NCBI GenBank assembly: GCA_023974075.1
Contig: JAMFTG010000287.1
Coordinates: 23,501-87,500, forward strand
Direction of reading: 5' to 3'
Source: Chaenocephalus aceratus
Taxonomy: Eukaryota; Chordata; Actinopteri; Perciformes; Channichthyidae
Length of the DNA stretch: 64,000 nt
A program made the translations under genes and the position numbers. Shown here piece by piece: positions 25,609 through 64,000 of this stretch. The notes under the pieces were generated by a model. That model was not told the origin of the DNA. It ran no database searches and worked only from the letters and a program-made list of their open reading frames with translations. Position 1 is the first letter of the stretch. Every line of letters starts with the position of its first letter.

Positions 25609-26239
25609 TAAGGACTAACGTTTATAATAAATACATTTGTATTGATTTTAAGATATTTTCATAGCTCATACAATCATACGTAGGCCTATTGGGATCATTA
25701 ATGTGGACCGGAGGGAGAGGGTGACGAGCATAAGTTTCACTTTCATTTTTTATTTCAATTCCAATTTTGGTCATGAAGAATATGTTTCTCTGTTGTCCAC
25801 GTTCGCAAAGCAACAGCATCAGAGCACGGTGCAGAGTCTCTAGATGAGTCCGTCGTTCTTATTGAACATCCATGTTGTAGTCCTCTGTATAGAAAAACTG
25901 TAGTTTCCATAGTTTCCCCACTGCAGCAGACGCACAAAATCACGTCCGCTGGCGCATCATAAACACGTCGGATAGTGAAAGTGCATTCGGATTCTCTAAA
26001 GTACCGCAGTCTCTTCTCCTAAGTCCTTTTGAATTATCCTGTCCACTATCCCTTAACCCCGTGACGTTTCACTCAGAGGTCAAGGAATAGGAGATAGGGT
26101 TAGAATTTAGGAGCTGATTTTTAACTATCCGACCGCAACCTAAGTCTTATATTGGCTAACTAGCTGACTTTGTCTTCTTCATCAGCCAACATCCTTGGTA
26201 TCTGTTGTTAACTGAATTGATTCTCGCTAAGGAGGAGAT

Positions 26240-26820
26240 GGTGAGAAACCAAAGCCGTAAAATCACATGCGACCCCAAACACATCCTGTATAGAGAGTTT
26301 TGAGTTGCTGCCCTCGAGGGCAGAAGGTATAGATTACCAAACTGTAAATTGAACAGGTATACGTTTTCCTTTATTCCGCTGTCAATCAAGCTGCTGAACA
26401 GTCAGAAACAATTGTGATTATGCTGTTAGGAGTTGTTGGGAGGTGCAATGTTTACAGTGTAGTTTGTGCAATCGAGAAGGTTAAATAGGGGAAGTGCATT
26501 ATGTGTAAATAGGTATGGACACAATAGGGATATGTGCAATTGACGGACACTATGCATAGGTGCAATAGGGAAAGTGCAATATTGATTTGTGTATGAATAC
26601 AATAGGGAAAAGTGCAATATTTGAATATGTATGAATGCAATAGGGATATGTGCAATAGGGAAAGTTCTGTACCTGTATGTTTCTTGTTTGTTTGTTTGCC
26701 ATGTGATATGTAATCTCTGTTCTGTATCTATGACTGATTGACCTGAATGTTTTATGTGTATTATCTCGATGCCCAAGACAAATTTCTCCTAAGGGAGACA
26801 ATAAAGCTCTATCTTATCTT
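26240..26820 (+). mobile_element. LINE 3'-end fragment
   Basis: Includes GCTGCCCTCGAGGGCAGAAG and ends TAAGGGAGACAATAAAGCTC with a TCTTATCT tail, the form of a non-LTR retrotransposon 3' UTR. No RT domain is left. Several short GTGCAATAGGG units repeat within it. Confidence 0.5.
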
Positions 26821-26824
26821 AAGT

Positions 26825-27375
26825 AGCCAATATGAGGCTTAGTCATCTTGCCAAAGAGTGAGCCCAGATATGTACTGCTCAGTCTTATATTGGCTACCTA
26901 GCTTACTTCTTCATCAGCCAGCATCCTTGGTATATGTTGCTCACTGAGTTGATTCTCGCTAAGTAGCCAATATAAGGCTTGGTCATCTTGCCAAATAGTG
27001 AGCCCACATTTATCTGTAGCCTACTGCTAAGTCTTATTATAAATGGTAGTTCATTAATACATGGTGATTTGTTTCACACTTTACAATAAGGCTCCCTTTT
27101 GGCAACTATAACTGTTAGTAACTCATAAATAAATGGTCATAAGAGATGCAGATGAAGAAGACGAAGTAAGTTAAGTAGCCAATATAAGACTTAGCAGTAC
27201 AGATAAATGTGGGCTCACTATTTGGCAAGATGACTAAGTCTTATATTGGCTACCTAGCTTACTTCGTCTTCCTCATCAGCCAGCATCCTTGATTTATGTT
27301 GCTCACTGAGTTGATTCTCGCGGAGTAGCCAATATAAGGCTTAGTCATCTTGCCAAATAGTGAGCCTGTGTTTAA
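26825..27375. repeat. fold-back repeat cluster (AGCCAATATAAG...)
   Basis: AGTAGCCAATATAAG occurs in several copies, in both orientations, with TTGCCAAATAGTGAGCCCAC between. The best hairpin has arms near 27156-27193 and 27234-27272. Related copies are at 17236-17310 and 26140-26165. Confidence 0.8.
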
Positions 27376-27479
27376 GGGGTCTTATTGTAAAGTGGTACCG
27401 AAAGCTTTGAACTGTTGAACCTGTGTAACTCAACAGGATTAATAAGGACAGGAACAAGTCATAATGAACACTGTATACG

Positions 27480-27772
27480 ATGCTGTTAATGACACGACTT
27501 TCAAACCATGGGAAATAAATGTTTAATACAATACAAATTTACAAATCTGCAAAACAAAATTAGATGAAAGGCTGGAAATGTAAGACTGAAATGTAGTAAA
27601 TGCTGACACAGAATTGGAGAGTTTAATACATTTAAAACATGTATAAATGAGTTGTATGTACATCACTGATATACCTGAACTAGTTTGCATTTCATCCCTT
27701 TCCCCCGAAAAAGCAAAATAACATGCATCACATTTATCTGAAACCCAAATCTGCACAATGGATGCTAACATC

Positions 27773-27816
<44 letters not shown>

Positions 27817-28816
27817 ACAGCATTGTGTCCTCTTAAAAAAAAATCCCTTTCGTTGCTCTTATAGGACTCTACTTAACATATTCCCTCCTATAACAATGTT
27901 CACATACCGTTTTATAAAAAAAAGTATACAATTCATGATGCCTACATTACCCACAATGCAACAGAACCACTTGTAGTCCTTAGAACAAACAGATGCTTTA
28001 TACAACTACTTTACAGATACATGTAGTTACACTTTGATGCATAAAATAGGCAGAGTTACCCTTTAAGGAATTACATATGTTATTGTATTAATATAAGAAA
28101 AGCAGCAGGTGTATTTCCAGTACCATACAAGCTGCAAAACAGCACTTTGCACTAAAGGAAAACAATGCATATCATGGCTGATGAGATATGAAATAATACT
28201 TTAAAATGTATTCATGATGAGACACAACCATTTTCAGAATGAAATGGCACGAATTAGGAGGGAGGTTAAAAACACTGATATGAATCCTCATAGCACCAGA
28301 ACTCGAAAATACTTCAGACTTTCCTCAGAGAAATACTGTTATGTGTACAAATGTACTACTGTCAGTACCAAAGTACACAGGAATAAAGTGACCTGAATAA
28401 CCTTCCTTTCATAGGAGAGGAGATTTTATTTAGAAATACAAGGAGTGCATGTGAAGGTGTGGAAGAACATGTACACAAATATATAATAATGGGAAAATAA
28501 AATGTGTTTAACTGTGAAGGAATTCAACTTTTAAAATGATGTGAGCTGGCGCCATTTTACCACGTTTCCAAAGATGTGCAGAAATCTGTGCTTTAATGTG
28601 ACCATTTCCCATGTGCACTTGAAGAACATAAAGTGTGTATGTGTTTCTTCCCTTAACATATCTTAAAGTCTGGACATAGATCTAAAAGTATACCTCATCC
28701 TCATTATGGCTTCATGAAAAACGTTTTTTTTTTTATAAAAGTGCCGAGTTCTTCTACGTTAAAGTCTCTGTTAAATAAAAAAAAGTCCGTGGATTTTCCT
28801 TCAGTAATCCTCCGTC
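27480..28816 (-). other. probable rftn2 3' UTR and downstream sequence
   Basis: About 1.3 kb of AT-rich sequence with no recognisable gene or transposon. It contains a (TA)n tract at 27775-27811. It is placed as 3' UTR by position only. Confidence 0.4.
28425..28430 (-). terminator. candidate poly(A) signal for rftn2
   Basis: AATAAA on the minus strand, about 390 bp past the rftn2 stop. The sequence between the stop and this site is AT-rich and free of recognisable transposons, as expected of a 3' UTR. Other signals further downstream may also be used. Confidence 0.35.
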
Positions 28817-59243
<30,427 letters not shown>

Positions 59244-59920
59244 GGCCTCTGAGGCGGGGAGCAGCAGCAGGCTGACCGGGGTGGGAGAACCGGAGCTATA
59301 TATTTTGTTCAGCCTTCAACTTTACCGGGACCCCTCCATCACATCCTCCCCGGTAATCCTTAGTGCTCACAGATAAATACAAACAGTGTAAAAGCAGAAA
59401 ACAGCCGGTAACCGGAGGAAAGGAGGCGGCTGTTTGTGGGGAAAGTGTCCGGCTGATGTGGACTCAGGTCGGACGCGTGGAGAGGAGGAGCCGCTCTCTC
59501 TCTCTCTCTGGAAGAAAAGTTTCCTCCACAATCAAGCCTGCAAAGGATAATACAACTTCCGGTCTACCTTTCAAAATAAGATGCAGAATAAACAACCATA
59601 GCAGTAGGGGAGGCAGTGGCCGTGCTGAAAAAGTAGTAAATACAAGTGTCATACAAATGTTGTGAGGTAAAAAGTACTATATTTTCCTCACAATTTTGCA
59701 AATGTCTGCATAATACTTCCACTCAAAAACTGCATACCTCTTCCTTTCAAAATAAGATACTGGAATAGAAAAACAGATCAGTGATGGAGGAAGTGTTGGC
59801 AGATGCTCTACAGAAATAAAAGTACTTTATACCACTAATAGCATAATAATAATAATCATTTATATTTTTATTTTCTTTTATTCAATTTTCATTTTACGGG
59901 TTTATGTCCTCAATATTCAA
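59244..59920 (-). promoter_or_regulatory. rftn2 5' UTR and promoter region
   Basis: The first 280 bp upstream of the ATG are richer in G, C and CpG than the AT-rich surroundings and contain a short CT repeat (about 59496-59510). From about 59560 to 59920 the sequence is AT-rich and unremarkable. The transcription start cannot be placed from sequence alone. Confidence 0.4.
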
Positions 59921-60870
59921 TTTAAAGTGGACCTATCATACTATTTTTAGGCAATAGCATAGGTCTCAGATATATAAAAAACTAGGGCTGTCAAACGATT
60001 ACAAATTTTAATCAGATTAATCACAGTTTAAAATGTAATCATGATTAATCACCATTCGAACTATGTCCAAAATATGCCTTTTATTTATGTATATTGTTGT
60101 GGGAATGGAAAGATAAATGAAAGAAGGCGGATATATCAATTTAACATACAGTATCTATGTTTATTATAACATTTTTCTGCGTGTCAAAATGAAAGACAAC
60201 CCACACACCTATCAATCATCAAACCGTGGGGTCTTAATTCATTACGTGTTGATTTCTATCAACGGGGGAGTACTTCAGGAAAGTCGACAGGGGGGGGGGG
60301 GGGGGGGGGGCGGCGGCGGCTAGTGGAGTACTTCATGACCACAGAGTGTGAACGTTGTGATCAGCTGTTTTAGCGCAGTTCTCCAGTGAAGGGGGGAGTC
60401 TCCCTCCGCAGCCGGTTGGCGTAGTTTTGGCACAATTCCGTTGTACAGACCGACGTTAACAGCAGCCCTGTCTGTGCACACGGAGCCCGACTCTGTCGTC
60501 CGGTGATCTAACCGCCTTCTGGAAAAGCTTCACAAGTACGTCGGTACGCAAATGCGCTTTGTGACACAAGTGATGCTACGCATTTCAGATTACGCACATA
60601 ACCTGCGTACCAGTTATGTGCACCCCTGTACTACAGCAAAAGTATTCTCCGTCGGGACTTCCTGCAACAACACCACGCCTTTATCAAAGATGTTCTATTG
60701 AGAAGACGATCACTACGTGACAAAAGTTTTCAAAACCGTGGCTACTGAAATCAATCTTACAAACTGCTGTCTGTGCAATTTACTCCGCGCGTGTTGGCAG
60801 ACTTTATTTTGCTTACTTTAACATCATTTTTCATGGTGAGGCTAAGCCATTTCTTGGTATGGGTGTAGCC

Positions 60871-61702
60871 TAGGGGTGGGCGATATGACGATATATATCG
60901 TCGTGACGATATTAGGTCTCCACGATATGCTTTTTCAGAGATATCGTCCTATCGTGATAATAAAAAAAAAAAAAAAAATAGAAAAAAAAATTCGAAAAAA
61001 AAAAAATAGCGGGAGGGGAAGAGGCTCTCCGTGCGCGGCGCAAGGGGCTATGACAACGGACGGAGAGCCTCTTCCCCTCCCGCTCCCCCAGCCTCACCTA
61101 CTGATTTTAATTTCACCATATATCAAGCCCGATCGATTTCACAATGTCAGCGCACCTCTGCTTTCGTTCAGTCCGAGTTGTTTGACACGCTCCCAAAGTC
61201 CCCGCCCCCTTTCTTTGCAGCGAGCAACCATAGGGCAGGCATTTCATAAAGGGGCTCCTTATGAAAAGACGAGCAAACGGTGGAAAGACATAACTGACGC
61301 GGTGGCGTTTTATGTTTTTCCCTTCAGTTATGCTAAAGTCTTTTGTTACACTTCAAGTCTACTCTAAAGTTTACATTTTAATTGTTTGGCACTGACTTTT
61401 CCTCATTGATGTTTTATGTTTTACTTAGTTATGTTTTACCCTCCTTTTCATGTTTATTGATGTTCACTGCTCACTTGTTCATTCAGGGTTTCATTTCTGA
61501 AATAAAACCAGCTTGAAATGCTATTTTGGTCTGTTACTCCTTTTTGTTTTAGTTTCTGTTACCTTGTAGGTGCTTGTACTGTTAAGTAACTTGAAAAATA
61601 ACCATAATAACCGACATGAAAAAATATCGTGATATATATCGTCTATCGTGATACTGCCTGAAAATATCGTGATAACATATTTTTCAATATCGCCCACCCC
61701 TA
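60871..61702. mobile_element. inner hAT-like element
   Basis: 832 bp with inverted ends TAGGGGTGGGCGATAT and a perfect 8-bp duplication GTGTAGCC (60863-60870 and 61703-61710). Many ATATCGTGATA motifs near the ends. No transposase. Confidence 0.9.
61008..61084. repeat. perfect 25-bp hairpin in the inner element
   Basis: Arms 61008-61032 and 61060-61084 are exact complements, with a 27-nt loop. Confidence 0.9.
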
Positions 61703-62556
61703 GTGTAGCCTACCCCAGCCATACCCTGGCGCTGCCACTGGTGGCACGTATGGGGCGGGCCATTCTGCACATGCGTTAAATGCGTTAAATATTTTAACGC
61801 AATTAATTTTTAATTCAAAACAAATTAATTACCGCCGTTAACGCGATAATTTTGACAGCACTAATAAAAACATATAAAAAACATGTGTTTTGCTCAAAAT
61901 ACCAAACAGATCAGCCATTCTAGCCATGCCTCATATCCCTCTATTTCACTTCCTGTTTCAAAAGTACTAATTTGGGGTATAAAGCTGTAAAAAATAATAA
62001 TTTGATAACAAAAAGAAAGGAGGGGCTGAGCTCATGCGGGAGATTCTACCAGGCAGATTCTGCCATGATGAAACACCATATCATGGATTATCAAGGTTTC
62101 TCTCTGAAACAGTCTGGAGCTCAAAGGCTTTCTCTCTTGCCGGTTATACCACAAGGTGAGTTCCTTTTTACTTCCTGCTTCTTCACACACATGCTCTCCA
62201 GTACAGGTTAGCTCTGAGTGTTAGCCATGCTAATGTAAACACCGACCATATTACGTCCAAACAGTCGGGCATTGTTTCTGATAGCAACGTTTCTGATAGT
62301 GCCGTGGGTGTAAAGCCAGCCTACATTTCCGATATTGTGTCATTTCGGACGCAAATCTGGATCAGCTCCGTTGTTCCCCCCCATTTTTAGAGCTTTGGGT
62401 ACGGAGGAAAAGAGAGAGGGTTTTATTTTCTGACGCTGCGTGAGTTCCCTGACACACCGGGGACACATGTTGATGTATAAAAGACATCAAAAAGGGCATT
62501 TGCATGATAGGTCCCCTTTAAATATTGCTATATTTTAATGTCATATTCATTTTCTT

Positions 62557-63328
62557 AACCCTTGTGTTGTGTTCGAAAGCTGTTACCATTCATGGTGTTC
62601 GCGGGGCAATTTTGACCCATGATTTATCTCAGTCCAAAACACACACAAAAAATGACTATCATCCAATATTGTTTTAACTATATCATAACTAACTTATTCT
62701 GCATTCATAACCGTACAATCTTGTTGTTATTTTATTGTATGGCCCCAGCCAGGGCCGGCCTGTAGCACTGGCGTTATAGATGTTCGCCTAGGGTGCCAGA
62801 TCTGGGGGGGCGCTGCGCTGGTAGCTCTGGGAGGGAAAAAAGCATTTTTGCCCGTTGGTGCTCATCCTAATTTTCCGCCAGCTAAAATCTCGCCTAGGGC
62901 AGCAAATTGTCTAGACCTTGGCCCCACCACATATTGCACACGTGCATGTGTGTGTTCAGGTTCAAGTGTTAGGTCGAGTTCCCGTGGGGGGAGGGGGCAG
63001 AGGGAGGAGAGACCAGGTGCATGTTGCGAACAATTATTGTTACAGTGGATGAAGGGGGGAGGGGAGGGGTGTCTAAAGTCAAAGATGAATCTTGATTGGG
63101 CCAAATTTGACCTCGAGTCACCCACACAATTCCCAGACCCCAACACCAAATTATACACTTTTTTTCGAGAGACCTTCAGACTTGGCTAAAATTGTCAAAA
63201 TCAGGTTTGTAGTGCTTAGCTGCTGTGGAGGATATCAGGAAGCCTTGTTCCGATACAAAAAACTAGAGCGTAGTTATTAAATCATTTTAACTTGAAACGG
63301 GTCACGGGAGACCCGAACACAACATTAT
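62557..63328. mobile_element. possible piggyBac-like remnant
   Basis: Left TTAACCCTTGTGTTGTGTTC, right GACCCGAACACAACATTATGG in inverted form, both with GGGTC-type sequence nearby. A second repeat (CAGGGCCGGCCTGTAG, 62754) appears to be inserted. No ORF of note. Confidence 0.45.
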
Positions 63329-64000
63329 GGTCCTTTTCTTACATTTGATCTGCTTTAACTTTGTTTATGTACGCACCAAATACACCAAAGCAAATTCCTC
63401 GTATGTGTTAACCTACCTGGCAACAAACCTGTTTCTGATTCTGATAGGCCTACATTCTCTGGCAATTTTGTAAATATCTGGAGAATATTACAAAATATAC
63501 AAAGCCTACTGTAGATATTTTTCACAGTATTCATATTCCTCCTATTCTTTTTTCAAATGTCTGTTTAATTTGTATGCATCTTCATATCGCTTTTCAAGGT
63601 TTTTCTTCCTTTTTAAACATCGGCTCTTATATTTTTCCTTTGAATTTAACTTACTGTATTAGAGTATGTGCCATTATACATCCTTGTGAAAATCTACTTG
63701 GCAAAATTAACAGAAATCTGATTATGATAAGTAAAAAGCTAGTATTCAAATGTTACTTACATTTACAAATGTATTGAGTAAAATGGATTTCAAAAATGTT
63801 AATTATTTGTCTTTTTCATTTTGCACAGCAGTCACAGAATAGTATGTTTCCGTCGGTGCTGCTGTCGGCCAGTCTGCCCTCTTCTCCTCCCTGACCTTTA
63901 TTACGAAAGAGTAATTTAATCAGAGACATTTATCTGTAAGGATTTACTTTCTTCACGTGTGTAACTTAAGACTCTGACTGCTGCTTAATTTCGTATATGA
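63329..64000. other. intergenic, no gene seen
   Basis: AT-rich. No exon or repeat recognised. Confidence 0.4.

Larger units (their letters stand above)
59983..61863. mobile_element. hAT-like element, copy 2 (interrupted)
   Basis: Inverted relative to copy 1 at 46757-47673 and strongly similar to it. Flanks TAAAAAAC and ATAAAAAC are compatible with an 8-bp duplication in an A run. It contains a run of about 20 G near 60291-60310 and the inner element. Confidence 0.85.
59921..62522. mobile_element. outer DNA transposon of a three-level nest
   Basis: Ends TTTAAAGTGGACCTATCAT and, inverted from the right, TTTAAAGGGGACCTATCAT. Interrupted by the element at 59983-61863. Subterminal sequence GGGGACACATGTTGATGTA near 62460 matches the minisatellite unit of rftn2 intron 3. 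Confidence 0.75.

Noticed and set aside
60876..61367. 163-codon plus-strand frame
   Set aside because: It spans a poly(A) run and hairpin of a non-autonomous transposon and resembles no protein.
62848..63189. 113-codon plus-strand frame
   Set aside because: It lies in repeat-derived sequence, with low-complexity Arg/Gly content and no recognisable domain.

Overview
The window looks like nuclear DNA of a ray-finned (teleost) fish. It has intron-exon genes with GT-AG junctions, very abundant (CA)n/(GT)n microsatellites, and fish-typical repeats: L2-like and Rex3-like LINEs, a tRNA-derived SINE, a DIRS-like retrotransposon and many hAT-like DNA transposons. There are no bacterial-style operons. 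Most long open frames are translations of dinucleotide repeats or of decayed transposons.

The one gene seen from start codon to stop is raftlin-2 (rftn2) on the minus strand. It has nine coding exons between 59243 and 28817, with introns from about 0.3 to nearly 19 kb. The protein starts MGCG (predicted myristoylation and palmitoylation of a lipid-raft protein) and ends AEVTCM, as in vertebrate raftlin-2. Exons 2 and 4 carry apparent one-base frame breaks at C runs, most simply read as consensus errors, although real decay cannot be excluded.

Two internal exons of esterase D / S-formylglutathione hydrolase (esd) lie on the minus strand at 13493-13395 and 11730-11563; no other esd exon was found. 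A sulfotransferase of the SULT6B1 type lies on the plus strand at 15935-16952. It lacks its first and last exons and one middle exon is cut by a transposon end, so it is probably a pseudogene. A possible 3' terminal exon of an unidentified minus-strand gene is at 8511-8359, with a poly(A) signal just past its stop.

Layout: 1-8.3 kb is intergenic and repeat-rich, with an L2 split by a hAT-like element and a short hAT-like MITE. 8.3-13.5 kb holds the unknown terminal exon, local duplications and the esd exons. 13.5-19 kb holds the SULT remnant and a THAP-domain DNA transposon. 19-24.5 kb is a decayed DIRS-like element. 24.5-28.4 kb has a LINE tail and fold-back repeats. 28.4-59.3 kb is rftn2; its introns hold a Rex3-like LINE with a roughly 100-bp target duplication, kilobase-scale GT repeats, two minisatellites, several DNA transposons, L2-like LINEs and a SINE. 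59.3-64 kb is upstream sequence containing three nested transposons.

I found no CRISPR array, operon or defence system, and nothing I would call a new biological system. The notable signals are structural: (GT)n repeats touching splice sites, minisatellites born inside transposons, nested insertions with exact target-site duplications and internal empty-site controls, and several perfect hairpins. Family names were assigned by reading; no database search was run.
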